From assembly GCA_024655965.1 (NCBI GenBank), contig JANLFL010000005.1:1-64000 (forward strand): a stretch of DNA of 64,000 nucleotides, in the 5' to 3' direction. Origin of the DNA: Caldisericota bacterium. GTDB lineage: Bacteria; Caldisericota; JANLFM01. The position numbers and the translations under genes were made by a program. Below, in pieces: positions 25,153-35,111 of the stretch; positions within the stretch are counted from its first letter, which is position 1; the number at the start of each line of letters is the position of its first letter. The notes under the pieces are model-generated. The model saw only the letters and a list, made by a program, of their open reading frames with translations, made no database searches and was not told the DNA's origin.

Positions 25153-26574
25153 CTACCCCCCTTTCATTGTAGGTATGATCTTTTTTAGGATTTTCAGCAT
25201 TTCCTCACGGTCCACCCGTGAAGCGGCTTTTAAAAGCTCCTGAATCTGGGGAAAGAGGTCTTTCCAGGGGATGAATTGCGGGTTTTGAATTTTCAGGATG
25301 CGTTCCCTGCCCGTGTCAACCAGCTCTTCCTCCTCCTCGTAAAGTTCTTCAACCAGCTTTTCTCCCGGTCTTACTCCGCAATTCTCAATCCGGATGTCCT
25401 TGTGAGGCTCAAGACCTGAAAGCCTGATTAATTCCTCTGCCAGGTCGATGATCTTCAGGGGCTCCCCCATATCGAGGATGAAGATTTCCCCGTTTTTCCC
25501 AATGGCTCCTGCCTGGATGATCAGTTGAACTGCCTCCCCCATGGTCATGAAGTACCTGGACATCATCGGATGGGTTATGGTCAACGGCCCACCGCGCCTT
25601 ATCTGTCTTTGGAATAATGGGATGACGGAGCCGTGGGTTCCCAGGACATTTCCGAATCTCACGGTGACAAAAGGTATTCCTGTCTTTGCCGCCCAGGAAG
25701 TACAGAGGATCTCCCCCAGCCTTTTGGATGCCCCATAGGCTGAAGCAGGGTAGACTGCTTTATCGGTGGAAATATTGATGAACTTTTCAACCGGGGCTTT
25801 AATTGAAGCTTTAATCAGATTCAGAGTTCCCCTGACATTGTTCTTGATTGCTTCTTCCGGATAAGCTTCCATGAAATGAACGTGCTTGTGGGCTGCGGCA
25901 TGAAAGACCACCTGCGGTTTTTCATTAAAGAATAGGAAATCCATTTTCTCCCCATCCTGAATATCAGCGATCACCGGGATGATCTCCAGATGGGGAAAGA
26001 GCTCTTTAAGCTCCAGGTCCAAGTGGTAAATTGAATTTTCTCCGTGGCCAAGGAGATACAGGGTGCTTGGCCCATATTGGAGAACCTGGCGGCAGAGTTC
26101 GGACCCGATTGATCCCCCTGCCCCGGTCACCAGAACCTTTTTCTGATAAAGGTATGAGGCAATTTCCTCAAGGTTTACCTTGACGGGGGACCTGCGGAGC
26201 AAATCGTCCAGCTTTACTTCCCGGACCATCTCCACCTTTACGTTCCCGTCAATCAATTCGTAAACCCCGGGAACAATTTTGAAAGGAACCTGCGCTTTCT
26301 TTGCCAGATCGACGTATAACCGGATGACCTCTCCGGGAGCCGAGGGGATTGCGATGAAAATCAGGTCCACCTTTTTTTCTTTAACGATTTTTATTAAGTC
26401 GTTTCGATCCCCAAGAACTGGAAGGCCCCACAGCCTCAAGCCCTTTTTCAGGGGATCATCGTCGATAAATCCTACTGGAAAGTAATTAAGTTCGGGGTGC
26501 TTGAGTATTTCCCGGGTGAGCATTCCCCCCGCTTCACCTGCTCCAATGATCAGGACCGTTTTCTTCCCTTTCAT
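25153..26574 (-). CDS. NDP-sugar 4,6-dehydratase/epimerase, CapD/FlaA1-like without membrane domain
   Basis: A 473-residue protein with two Rossmann folds: GAGEAGG at 11-17, as in CoA-binding-like domains, and the catalytic SDR domain with GAGGSIG at 151-157. The active-site block is STDKAVYPASAYGASK with Tyr280 and Lys284. FlaA1/PglF relatives have Met at the Tyr position, and the large CapD/WbpM forms carry four N-terminal membrane spans, which are absent here. Known activity: 4,6-dehydration, sometimes with 5-epimerisation, of UDP-HexNAc. Starts 4 nt inside the next upstream gene. Confidence 0.9.
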   Translation of the reverse strand: MKGKKTVLIIGAGEAGGMLTREILKHPELNYFPVGFIDDDPLKKGLRLWGLPVLGDRNDLIKIVKEKKVDLIFIAIPSAPGEVIRLYVDLAKKAQVPFKIVPGVYELIDGNVKVEMVREVKLDDLLRRSPVKVNLEEIASYLYQKKVLVTGAGGSIGSELCRQVLQYGPSTLYLLGHGENSIYHLDLELKELFPHLEIIPVIADIQDGEKMDFLFFNEKPQVVFHAAAHKHVHFMEAYPEEAIKNNVRGTLNLIKASIKAPVEKFINISTDKAVYPASAYGASKRLGEILCTSWAAKTGIPFVTVRFGNVLGTHGSVIPLFQRQIRRGGPLTITHPMMSRYFMTMGEAVQLIIQAGAIGKNGEIFILDMGEPLKIIDLAEELIRLSGLEPHKDIRIENCGVRPGEKLVEELYEEEEELVDTGRERILKIQNPQFIPWKDLFPQIQELLKAASRVDREEMLKILKKIIPTMKGG

Positions 26575-27698
26575 TCCTCCAGAACCTCAAAATATACTTT
26601 ATCAGTTTTTTCTGCCATGGTTGAAAGGGAGAAGTTTTCCTCTACCCATTTTCTTCCCCTTTCCCCCATCTCCCTCATTAAATCATGGTTTTTAAAAAGG
26701 GAGATTAAAACCCGGGAAAATCCCTGGGAGTCTCCCGAGGGAACGAGAAATCCGGTGACTCCATCCTTTACCACCTCGGGAACCCCTCCAACCCTCGTGG
26801 CAACGACAGGCTTCTTAAGAGCCATGGCTTCCAGAAGGGTGACGGGGAGGCCTTCGGATAGGGAGGTAAGCACAATCACATCCAGGGCTTCCACAACATC
26901 CAGGGGGTCTTTTCGGAAGCCCGTGAACTTTACCGTCCTCTGGAGCCCTCTTTTCAGGGTCTCCCTTTGCAGATCATTCAGGTATGGCCCATCGCCCACG
27001 AAAAAAAACATGGCCTCGGGGATCTCTTCGTTCACTTTTTGGGCCACCTCTAAAAGGAGAAATGGGTTTTTCACGTGAACAAGGCGGGCCAGCATCCCGC
27101 AGGAAGGAGCGTTATCTGGAATACCAAGTTCTTCCCTCATTTGAGCCCTGGTTTTGGTGGGTTTTGTCTTTTCCAGGTCAAGGGAACAGTGAACGACCCG
27201 GAGCTTTTCCTCGGGAGCATATCTAACTTGGATTAATCTCTCCTTAAGGCCGTGGGATACGACGATCAAGCGTTCGGCAAATTTAACGGTCAGTCGGTCT
27301 ATGGGAGGATAGAATGTCCTTTTGAGGATGTTTTTATAATCCTCCTTCGGGAAGGAATAAATTGTGGTTATGATGTGAGCCCCAGTCCTGCGGGCGGCGA
27401 TCCTGCCGATGAAGTTTGCCCTTACTCCATGGGTATGAACGATCTGATAACCCCCCTCCCGGATCCTTTTTTGAAGGAGAGGAATAACCCTCCAGTCTGC
27501 GATGTTCGCCATGGGAAGGACGGTGATGGGGATGCCCATTTTCCTGGCATCCTCACTCAGCTCGCCTTCAATAAAGCATACAATTGCTATCTCGTGGCCC
27601 CGTTTTAATTGCTCGAGACAGAGTTCCAGGAACTGGTGCTTGGAACCCGCAATCTCCCCCCCTCCTATGACCTGGAGAATCTTAAGTTTCCGAGACAT
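26571..27698 (-). CDS. Glycosyltransferase family 4 protein
   Basis: A 375-residue GT4 enzyme. The N-terminus KILQVIGGGEIAGSKHQFLE contains the acceptor loop. HTHGVRANFIGR, VSHGLKERLI, MLARLVHVKNPFLLLE and the EX7E block ESLSEGLPVTLLEAMALKKP-type region (TSLSEGLPVTLLEAMA) are all present. Transfers a sugar from a nucleotide donor during envelope polysaccharide assembly. It overlaps the dehydratase gene by 4 nt and the ligase gene by 17 nt. Confidence 0.9.
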   Translation of the reverse strand: MSRKLKILQVIGGGEIAGSKHQFLELCLEQLKRGHEIAIVCFIEGELSEDARKMGIPITVLPMANIADWRVIPLLQKRIREGGYQIVHTHGVRANFIGRIAARRTGAHIITTIYSFPKEDYKNILKRTFYPPIDRLTVKFAERLIVVSHGLKERLIQVRYAPEEKLRVVHCSLDLEKTKPTKTRAQMREELGIPDNAPSCGMLARLVHVKNPFLLLEVAQKVNEEIPEAMFFFVGDGPYLNDLQRETLKRGLQRTVKFTGFRKDPLDVVEALDVIVLTSLSEGLPVTLLEAMALKKPVVATRVGGVPEVVKDGVTGFLVPSGDSQGFSRVLISLFKNHDLMREMGERGRKWVEENFSLSTMAEKTDKVYFEVLEE

Positions 27699-29553
27699 TT
27701 CCCTTCTCCAAAAGGGGGAGAAGAAAGAGCAAACCTGCGGTAAACCAGAAAGCCACGGCTAAAGGTGGCTCTTCCCAAAGGTTTTCCGTGAAATTGTGGG
27801 CCAGAAAGGCGAATATCCCAGCCTGAAGAGCCCAGCCAATATTTTTTAGTGTTTTTTCTTTTATGGTCCTGATTCTCCGGAACCCTCCCACGAACAAAAA
27901 TAGAAGGGTTAAAAGGAAAAGGGAGAGCCCCGCGAAGCCCAACTCGCTTGCGGTTTTAATATAATAATTGTCTGCATAAATCCCAGGCCAGTAACCCGCT
28001 CTGTAAGCTACTGCACCTCCAAAAGTGCCTGGGCCTGTTCCAAAAAGGGGGTGTCCGGAAGCGATCTCCAAGCCCAGCTCCCACCTGTAGAGCCGCCCTG
28101 CGGTTGCCGATTTTGCCCAGTACTCCCCGGAGATCATCGTGGAAAGTCTGGTGGAGAATTCTGGAAGGAAGGGCAATGCAAGAGCGAGGATCAAAAGAAA
28201 GACCAGGATCCTGCGGTCGTGGAGGATGCCTAGAAGAAGGAGGCTCAATCCACAGACTAACCATCCAGCCCTCGTGAGGGTATACATTAGGGCAAGTCCC
28301 ATGAGGAGAGCGACACCAAGAAAAAATATTTTGAGAATTATTTTTCTCTCCTCAAGAAAAAGGACTAAAAGCAGGGGAAAGAAGAGGACAAGATAACCCG
28401 AAAGGGCGTTGGGACTTGGAAAGATTGAATACGATCTTGTCTTGATGTCCTGCTCGAAGTCCACATCGACCCAGCCAGGTTTTACCGGAACCTGAATAAT
28501 GTGCTGATATATCGCGTAAAGGGAAACCCCCAAAAGGATGATAGAAAGGATCAGGAGGAGGGTTTTTAGCCTATCCCTTTTCCTCAAGGCGTTCAAGGTG
28601 AGGAAGAAAAAAATCGAGGTTTGCAATATTGCCCGGATACCCTCGAATCCCACGGAGAAGGATACGCTGTTTTCCAGCAGGGAAAGGGAGTTCCACATCA
28701 GAAAAAAGAGCAGGGGAGGGGAGACTTCGGTGAAAAAGAACCTCCTCGGGGGATTTTTCCAGGTGCGGAAGATTATTCCCAATAAGACTAGGGCCATCAG
28801 AGCCAAAGGCCAGATCCTCGCAACTCCCGAAGGAAGGTTTGAGCGGACGAAAAAGTCCACCGGGGCGTAAGCAGCAATTACGTACAGTCCCCATTCCTCC
28901 TTGAAAACGATCAAAAATGAAACCAAAAGAGCGATAGTTCCTCCCAAAACGAGAAGAGGGGTGGAAAGGAAAGCGAAGAATCCCGCGAAGATCCCAATCA
29001 ATATCGGAAGGATGAACCCCCTCCTTTTCTCATATGGTTTTTCCCGGAACTTCTGAAGAAGAGAAGATCGTAAGAATTCGGTTGGTGCTAGGGTCCCGAT
29101 TAAACCGAGGACCATGCAGAGGGTTCCAAAAAAAATCCAGGAGAGGCCCTCCAGGCGATGAAAGTAAAGGCTTAGGGAGAGGAACGAGCCACTGAATCCA
29201 AAGAGGATCTCACCCAGCACATTTACGGTTGATCCCCTCCAGTCAAGGAGAAAATTGTGAAATTCCCTGCTGATTATTGACCCGCGGAGGAATGTTTTTC
29301 TCAGCCATTGAAGGCTTTTTTGCAGGGCGGTTTCCCCCCAGGTACGTGCTTTCCTGAATAAGATCTCTCCCAGTCCGGGGATCTCCCGGGGATTGTATGG
29401 TGAAAAAATCCGAGCCAATGCGGAGGAGGAGAGAGCATTTACGAGGACGTGATATAACCGGTTTAGCTTTAGGTATATTGAACTGTTTGTCCAGACAGAC
29501 CTGAAAAAATTGGCAATTCGGAATAAATAGCTCGTCTCTTGCCAGACTGCCAT
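27682..29553 (-). CDS. O-antigen ligase / Wzy-like membrane protein
   Basis: A 623-residue protein with about 12 membrane segments after a 120-residue amphipathic N-terminal region. The Wzy_C/WaaL signature region reads RLYRWELGLEIASGHPLFGTG then GPGTFGG in the large outer loop. Family members join or polymerise lipid-linked glycans on the outer face of the membrane. In this cluster it could polymerise the wall polysaccharide. The long N-terminal extension is unusual for a WaaL-sized protein and I have no function for it. Confidence 0.82.
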   Translation of the reverse strand: MAVWQETSYLFRIANFFRSVWTNSSIYLKLNRLYHVLVNALSSSALARIFSPYNPREIPGLGEILFRKARTWGETALQKSLQWLRKTFLRGSIISREFHNFLLDWRGSTVNVLGEILFGFSGSFLSLSLYFHRLEGLSWIFFGTLCMVLGLIGTLAPTEFLRSSLLQKFREKPYEKRRGFILPILIGIFAGFFAFLSTPLLVLGGTIALLVSFLIVFKEEWGLYVIAAYAPVDFFVRSNLPSGVARIWPLALMALVLLGIIFRTWKNPPRRFFFTEVSPPLLFFLMWNSLSLLENSVSFSVGFEGIRAILQTSIFFFLTLNALRKRDRLKTLLLILSIILLGVSLYAIYQHIIQVPVKPGWVDVDFEQDIKTRSYSIFPSPNALSGYLVLFFPLLLVLFLEERKIILKIFFLGVALLMGLALMYTLTRAGWLVCGLSLLLLGILHDRRILVFLLILALALPFLPEFSTRLSTMISGEYWAKSATAGRLYRWELGLEIASGHPLFGTGPGTFGGAVAYRAGYWPGIYADNYYIKTASELGFAGLSLFLLTLLFLFVGGFRRIRTIKEKTLKNIGWALQAGIFAFLAHNFTENLWEEPPLAVAFWFTAGLLFLLPLLEKGNVSET

Positions 29554-29556
29554 TTT

Positions 29557-30537
29557 TTAAGGAACTTCTTCCCCGGGGGATTCTTCAATGGTGGGGGACT
29601 CAAACAGGGGCTCCTCGGGGTTCTCAAGCTCATCGAGGAGAGAGTGGAGCTTTTCCTCATCCACTCCCCAGTAACTGATCTCGTTGATGGTGAGGAAATT
29701 CCCCGGAAGAACCTCTGTCCGGATATCCTTCATCTTCAAATTTGAGAGGGCTTTTGCGAGCTCCAAGGCTTTCTCCAGGGGGAGATTGGTCCTCAGGTAG
29801 GAGGTGATCTCCTGGAAAATGATGGGGATTTTGCTTACGTTCCCCAGATTGAAGTGCTGTTCAATAATCGCCCTTAAGAAGGCTTGCTGTTTTTCCACCC
29901 TAGCGATATCACCCTCAGGATAGCCCCTATACCTTACATAAGCTAAGGCTTGCTCTCCGTCCAGGTGTTGTAAGCCAGGGTATAGGTCGATGTTTTCCCA
30001 GGGATAATACATTCTCTCCTCGATGTTAAAATCAATTCCCCCCAGGATATCGATTACCTTTACGAAGCCCTGGAAGTCCAACTCAGCGTAGTAATGGATT
30101 GGGCGGTTTAAGAGCTGTGAAACTGTCTCGATTAACAAGGGGATTCCCCCGTAGGCATGGGCGGCATTTATCTTGTCCTGGCCATTTCCTGGGATTTCCA
30201 CAAGGGAATCCCTCGGGATGGAGAGGAAATAAACCTGCTTCTTGTCCAAATCAATCGATCCAAAGATTATGGTGTCCGAGCGGGCGGAAAGTTCCCCCGG
30301 GCGGGCGTCCACACCGATAAGGAGAAAATTGATTCTCCCTCCGGGTTCGGGAGAGGGAAGTTCGACTGGGTTTGGCTCCGGGGTGGTGGCTTTCCCGTAG
30401 GTAAGGTAGAACCAACCTGCCCCTAACCCAATCCCCAAAAAAATAAGGGACGCCAGGACAATTATCGATTTTTGAAGTTTGCTGGGACGGTTTCTTCTCA
30501 TAGCAGGCATTCTATTGATTTTTTCCTCCATTCGCAA
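29557..30537 (-). CDS. LytR-CpsA-Psr (LCP) family protein
   Basis: A 326-residue membrane-anchored enzyme: a short basic cytoplasmic start, one TM segment at about 24-47, then the LCP domain. NFLLIGVDARPGELSARSDTIIFGS, FLSIPRDSLVEI, KINAAHAYGG and the RxRR-type VRYRGYPEGDIARVEKQQ region are recognisable. LCP enzymes attach undecaprenyl-linked glycopolymers to peptidoglycan, supporting a monoderm-type wall polymer. Its start overlaps murJ by 26 nt. Confidence 0.93.
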   Translation of the reverse strand: MRMEEKINRMPAMRRNRPSKLQKSIIVLASLIFLGIGLGAGWFYLTYGKATTPEPNPVELPSPEPGGRINFLLIGVDARPGELSARSDTIIFGSIDLDKKQVYFLSIPRDSLVEIPGNGQDKINAAHAYGGIPLLIETVSQLLNRPIHYYAELDFQGFVKVIDILGGIDFNIEERMYYPWENIDLYPGLQHLDGEQALAYVRYRGYPEGDIARVEKQQAFLRAIIEQHFNLGNVSKIPIIFQEITSYLRTNLPLEKALELAKALSNLKMKDIRTEVLPGNFLTINEISYWGVDEEKLHSLLDELENPEEPLFESPTIEESPGEEVP

Positions 30538-32089
30538 CCGGAGAGCCCCGGAATGCTTTCTTAATCCTATTAAATACCGGAACGACCTCTTTGACCTTGA
30601 ATAGGTAAAGGAGAAGCAAGTAAAGGGCTAATCCAATGCCAATTACCAGTACTGCCTCCAGGATTCGGGGGACAACCTTTTCTGGAGCCATGATACCAGC
30701 CAGAAGTTTGTCCAGGAAGAAACAAGAAACTCCCATCAAAGTCGCAGCGATGAGCATTTTCGAAAGGGAAGGGAATAGGGTGGAAAATTTGATCGGCCCG
30801 ATCTTCCTCCGGAGGAAGAAAATCATCAAAGCCAGGTTGAAGTAGGCGGCAATTGTGGCCGCCAGAGCCAATCCCCCCACTTTTAAGGGCCCAATTAATG
30901 CGAAGTACAATCCTACCTGGACCGCTAAACCTCCGAAGGTGATCAGAACAGGGGTGATCGTATCCTGCATTGCATAGAAGGCTCTCAAAAGGACCATTAA
31001 TGTAGCGTTGGCGAAAAGCCCGGGGGCATAAAGGCTAAGGGCGTAAGCGGAGAGAGAGGTTCCAAGGGCCGTGAATTCTCCATACTGGTAGAGGACCCTG
31101 ATGATTGGAAGGGCAAGGGCAATCAAACCTATCGCGGAGGGAATAATGAAGAGGGAAGAAGCTCCAATTGACCAGCGAATGCTTTCCTTCGCCTGATCCA
31201 TTTCTCCTCTTGCTAACTGCCCGGTTAAGGTGGGGTAGATGGCAGTGGTGATGCTCATAGCGAATATTCCCAGGGGGAGCTGAACGAGTATTCCCGCATT
31301 CCTTAGGGCGGTGAAACTACCTGGCTCGAGAAAGGAGGTGAGCCGGGCTTCAAAGAAGGGGGAAAGTTGATCGATGGAAGCGGAGATTAAAAGGGGGAGG
31401 GCGAGGACGGCGATTTTTTTCAAGTCCTGGTGGAGGAAGTTCTTAAGGGAAAAGCGGAACCCCAGGCGGAAAACGGAGGGTACCTGGAAAAGGAATTGCC
31501 CCAGGGCAGCCCCTGTCCAGCCGATCGCCGCGGCATAAATGTTTAAAGGTTTTGCAAGCAAAGCAATAAAGGCTATTAGGATTACGTTGAATGCCACTAC
31601 CGAGAAGGCGGGGATGGTGAAATTCTGGAAAGCATTGAGCAGGGCGGTGAAAAGGCCTGCCCAGCCCAGAAAGATTAAGGCGGGAAACATGATCTGGGTT
31701 AGTTTTACGGTAAGATCGCTGGTTCGAGGGTCGCTCGTTGGGTTCAGCCAGCTGGAAAGCTGGGGGGCGAGGAGTACCCCCAGACCTGATAGAACGAAAA
31801 GGATTAAAAATAAAAGGATGAACAGCGAGGAGAGGAGCTTCCAGAGCTCTTCCTTTTCCTCCTTGACCAGGTAGCGGGTAAAAAAGGGAATGAAAAGGGC
31901 AGAAAGAAGCACCCCCACCAGGATGTTGTAGAGCATATTCGGAAGGGTGTTTGCCCGCAGGAAGGTATCCGAGGTTGAGCCGAAGAAGAAAGCAGAAAGA
32001 AGGGCCTTCCAAACGTATCCCAGGAAACGGCTCAAAACTGTTGCCAGCATTATTATGCCGGCATATTTAGCGATTCTTCCGTCGGTCAC
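30512..32089 (-). CDS. murJ: Lipid II flippase MurJ
   Basis: A 525-residue MOP-superfamily protein with about 14 membrane spans. The N-terminus ATVLSRFLGYVWKALLSAFFG with SDTFLRANTLPNML is the MurJ family signature. It moves lipid II, and in some cases related lipid-linked glycans, across the membrane. Located in the envelope cluster with murA; its ATG overlaps the stop of the DUF4330 gene by 1 nt. Confidence 0.93.
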   Translation of the reverse strand: MTDGRIAKYAGIIMLATVLSRFLGYVWKALLSAFFFGSTSDTFLRANTLPNMLYNILVGVLLSALFIPFFTRYLVKEEKEELWKLLSSLFILLFLILFVLSGLGVLLAPQLSSWLNPTSDPRTSDLTVKLTQIMFPALIFLGWAGLFTALLNAFQNFTIPAFSVVAFNVILIAFIALLAKPLNIYAAAIGWTGAALGQFLFQVPSVFRLGFRFSLKNFLHQDLKKIAVLALPLLISASIDQLSPFFEARLTSFLEPGSFTALRNAGILVQLPLGIFAMSITTAIYPTLTGQLARGEMDQAKESIRWSIGASSLFIIPSAIGLIALALPIIRVLYQYGEFTALGTSLSAYALSLYAPGLFANATLMVLLRAFYAMQDTITPVLITFGGLAVQVGLYFALIGPLKVGGLALAATIAAYFNLALMIFFLRRKIGPIKFSTLFPSLSKMLIAATLMGVSCFFLDKLLAGIMAPEKVVPRILEAVLVIGIGLALYLLLLYLFKVKEVVPVFNRIKKAFRGSPVANGGKNQ

Positions 32090-32622
32090 TACGGAGTTTC
32101 GGGCTGAGGGTAATTCCCCTTTGGAGGGACGAATTCAATTCCGGTGCAAAGGCCGGAGAACTTGTATGGGGAGCCGAGGACGGGTGAATCCATCTGGACG
32201 ATGACGTTAATTCCGATTTTTAACTCCTGTCCTTTGATTTCGAAAAGACCGGTTTTGGCAATTTTGGGAGCGTGGGCTTTGATGATTACCGATTTCAGGT
32301 GAGGGTGTTCGACAATGACCATTTGGCCGTCGGCGGTTGTTACAGGAACCCTGGCGGGCCTGATGGTAACCTCGGCCACTTCCAGGACAGTATTTCCTTT
32401 GCCGTCCGTTGCCCGGTCGCCGACCTTCACCCAGTTGGTGACATCTGGCTCAACATTTCCCCAGACTAAAGTCACAAGGCAATCCTGGGCGAATTCCCCC
32501 TGAGGTGCAAAAGCATATTTATATAGGAAAAATGCCACCACCAGAATGATTACGATGATGACAAATAAATCGAGAATGTTAACTTTTCCAAAAAGCCTTC
32601 CCTTTTCATCAAGAAGCGGCAT
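32089..32622 (-). CDS. DUF4330 domain protein
   Basis: A 177-residue protein: a short cytoplasmic start (MPLLDEKGRLFGKVN), one membrane segment at about 16-37, then an extracytoplasmic beta-rich domain with IGINVIVQMDSPVLG near the C-terminus. I recognise this as DUF4330, common in Firmicutes and cyanobacteria and of unknown function. Its position between murA and murJ suggests a part in envelope assembly or in export by MurJ; that is inference. Confidence 0.8.
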   Translation of the reverse strand: MPLLDEKGRLFGKVNILDLFVIIVIILVVAFFLYKYAFAPQGEFAQDCLVTLVWGNVEPDVTNWVKVGDRATDGKGNTVLEVAEVTIRPARVPVTTADGQMVIVEHPHLKSVIIKAHAPKIAKTGLFEIKGQELKIGINVIVQMDSPVLGSPYKFSGLCTGIEFVPPKGNYPQPETP

Positions 32623-32644
32623 TCTTTTTTTCTCCTTCCCTTTC

Positions 32645-33901
32645 TCAAAAAATTCTCCTTATTTTAGCACCACTTGCCCGAAGCTTCTCCTCCATATTCT
32701 CGTATCCCCTTTCAACGTGCTCTATATCGTGGACTTCCGAGTGCCCTTTGGCTGCCAGGGCGGCGAGGACAAGGGAGGCCCCAGCCCGGAGATTGGTGCA
32801 TGCGACCTTCGCCCCGGTGAGCGATTCAACCCCCTGTATGTATACGCTCTGACCCTCAATCTGGATATTTGCCCCCATCTTTCTTAACTCCCCCACCAGG
32901 TTGAAACGGTTTTCGAATACCGTCTCGGTGACCACGCTTGTCCCCTCTGCAAGTGATAAAAGGGGGATCATCTGGTTTTGAAGATCGGTTGGAAATCCCG
33001 GGAAAGGCATGGTCTTGATGTTGACGGCTTTTAACCTCCCCCTAACTTTTATCGTCACCTTGTTTTTCGCCAGATTGATCTCCGCTCCTGATTCATGCAG
33101 TTTCACCAGCAGGGGCTCCAAATGGTAGGGAACGATGTCCCGGACGGTCAGTTCCCCTCCCGTGATTGCTCCAGCGATCAAGTAGGTCCCCCCTTCGATC
33201 CGATCGGGGATCACCCGGTGTCTTGCCCCGTGGAGGGAGGGGACCCCTTTTATCACCAACCTCTTTGTCCCTGCTCCCTTGATCTTGGCCCCCATCTTTT
33301 TGAGAAAGTTACAGAAGTCCACGATCTCCGGTTCCTCTGCGGAATTTTCGATAATCGTCTCTCCCTTGGCTAAAGCGGCGACCATGGTCAAATTTATCGT
33401 GGCCCCAACGGAGGGGTAATCAAGATAAATCCGTTTACCCGTTAAACGGCTGCCCTTTGCGGTGATTAAACCATGCTCCAGGCTGGTCTTCGCCCCGAGG
33501 ACGGAAAATCCCTTCAAATGAAGGTCAACTGGCCTATTCCCGATATTGCACCCTCCGGGGAAGGGGATGCTCATCTCTTTCTCCCGGGAAAGCAAAGCCC
33601 CCATGAAGGAAAGTGAAGCTCTCAATTCCGAAGCGGTGGGATCGAGAATGTGAGGATTTACCGGGTAACTGGAATCAACTGTTAAAGTGTGCTTTGCCTG
33701 GTCAAAAGCCACCCGGGCCCCAATTTTTTCCAGGATTTTGATCATCTTTAAGACGTCGGCGATCGCCGGAACGTTCTCCAGGATTACCTCGCTTTTTGCA
33801 AGGAGGGAAGCGGCAATCAAGTGAACAGCGGAATTTTTGGCCCCCTGGGTTGGCACGCTCCCCCTTAAGGGAAAGCCACCTTCCACCTGGTAATAGCTCA
33901 T
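32645..33901 (-). CDS. murA: UDP-N-acetylglucosamine 1-carboxyvinyltransferase MurA
   Basis: A 418-residue enzyme adding enolpyruvate to UDP-GlcNAc, the first committed step of peptidoglycan synthesis. The fosfomycin-reactive active-site cysteine is present (C118 in FPGGCNIGNRPVD). GAKNSAVHL at 21-29 and the GFPTDLQNQM block are also family marks. Located 1 nt after wecB, so both UDP-GlcNAc-using steps are linked. Confidence 0.95.
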   Translation of the reverse strand: MSYYQVEGGFPLRGSVPTQGAKNSAVHLIAASLLAKSEVILENVPAIADVLKMIKILEKIGARVAFDQAKHTLTVDSSYPVNPHILDPTASELRASLSFMGALLSREKEMSIPFPGGCNIGNRPVDLHLKGFSVLGAKTSLEHGLITAKGSRLTGKRIYLDYPSVGATINLTMVAALAKGETIIENSAEEPEIVDFCNFLKKMGAKIKGAGTKRLVIKGVPSLHGARHRVIPDRIEGGTYLIAGAITGGELTVRDIVPYHLEPLLVKLHESGAEINLAKNKVTIKVRGRLKAVNIKTMPFPGFPTDLQNQMIPLLSLAEGTSVVTETVFENRFNLVGELRKMGANIQIEGQSVYIQGVESLTGAKVACTNLRAGASLVLAALAAKGHSEVHDIEHVERGYENMEEKLRASGAKIRRIF

Positions 33902-33902
33902 G

Positions 33903-35111
33903 TCAATTCTCCCTTTTTTCCTTTTTTTGAATTTGACGGAATTTGGGGTTAAAGGACTGAGGGGGTTTCCTACAAAATCCGAAGTAATAGAGGAGGTAAT
34001 CCTTGATCCTTAAGGATGCTTTTCCATCCCCGAAGGGGTTTGGGGATATTCCCATTTGTTCAATTCGATCCGGATTAAGTAACAGTTTCCGGCATGAATT
34101 CCTAACCTTTTCCCTTTCCACTCCCACCACCTCCAGCACCCCGGCTTCAACCCCCTCTGGTCTCTCGGTCACCCTGCGAGTCACCAAGACCGGACGGTGG
34201 AAAGAAGGGGCTTCCTCCTGGATCCCCCCGGAATCGGAAACGATGAACAGGCTCCTTTTCATCAAACTGAGAAACTCCAGGTAGCTGAATGGTTCAAATA
34301 TGTGGATATTGGTGATCCCTTCAAGGACTGGGAGGACATCCTCTCTCACAACCGGGTTTTTGTGAAGGGATACGGCAATGTCGATATGTGGAAACTCCAG
34401 AGCCACGTCTTTTAATCCCATAGAAATTTGTCTTAGGGGGTCACCCCAGTTTTCCCTTCGATGAACCTCGACGAGAATAAAGGGTCGGCTTGAAGAAAGG
34501 GGATGGGGCAAGGGGATCTTGTCCAGGTGCGCTTCGAGGCTTAAAAGAGCATCAACGACCGTATTTCCGGTTACAAAAATCTTATCTTCGGGGAACCCTT
34601 CCCGTTTCAGGTTCTCCCGGGCTTGGCGGGTGGGGGCAAAATAAATTTCCGCAAGGGCATCAGTGAGCCTTCTGTTCATTTCCTCCGGGAAAGGGTTCGA
34701 GATGTCGTGGGATCTGAGGCCTGCTTCTACGTGGGCAACTTTCACCCGATGATAAAAAGCTGAGAGAGCTCCAACAAAGGTTGTGGTAGTGTCGCCATGG
34801 ACAAGGACTAAATCTGGCTTAATTTTCTCAATAGTCCTGTCCAAACCTTTTAAGGCTTTAATGGTGATTTGAGAAAGCGTTTGCCTTTCCTCCATGATGT
34901 TCAAGTCAAGGTCCGCTTTTAATTTGAAAAGCTCCAGCACCTGGTCAAGCATTTCCCTGTGTTGACCTGTTACACCCAGGAAGTGGGAGAAGCGCTGGTC
35001 CTCCTTTAGGATCTTGACCACCGGTGCCATTTTGATGGCTTCTGGGCGGGTTCCAAAGACTGTTAGGACGCGAATTGGCTTATTTGGTTCCAAAGAGACG
35101 GTCTCCTGCAT
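33903..35111 (-). CDS. wecB: UDP-N-acetylglucosamine 2-epimerase WecB
   Basis: A 402-residue GT-B-like non-hydrolysing epimerase giving UDP-ManNAc. [50 protein letters not shown] and [12 protein letters not shown] are all present. UDP-ManNAc would feed the WecG/TagA-type transferase at 21864. The start overlaps the end of upp by 32 nt. Confidence 0.95.
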   Translation of the reverse strand: MQETVSLEPNKPIRVLTVFGTRPEAIKMAPVVKILKEDQRFSHFLGVTGQHREMLDQVLELFKLKADLDLNIMEERQTLSQITIKALKGLDRTIEKIKPDLVLVHGDTTTTFVGALSAFYHRVKVAHVEAGLRSHDISNPFPEEMNRRLTDALAEIYFAPTRQARENLKREGFPEDKIFVTGNTVVDALLSLEAHLDKIPLPHPLSSSRPFILVEVHRRENWGDPLRQISMGLKDVALEFPHIDIAVSLHKNPVVREDVLPVLEGITNIHIFEPFSYLEFLSLMKRSLFIVSDSGGIQEEAPSFHRPVLVTRRVTERPEGVEAGVLEVVGVEREKVRNSCRKLLLNPDRIEQMGISPNPFGDGKASLRIKDYLLYYFGFCRKPPQSFNPKFRQIQKKEKREN

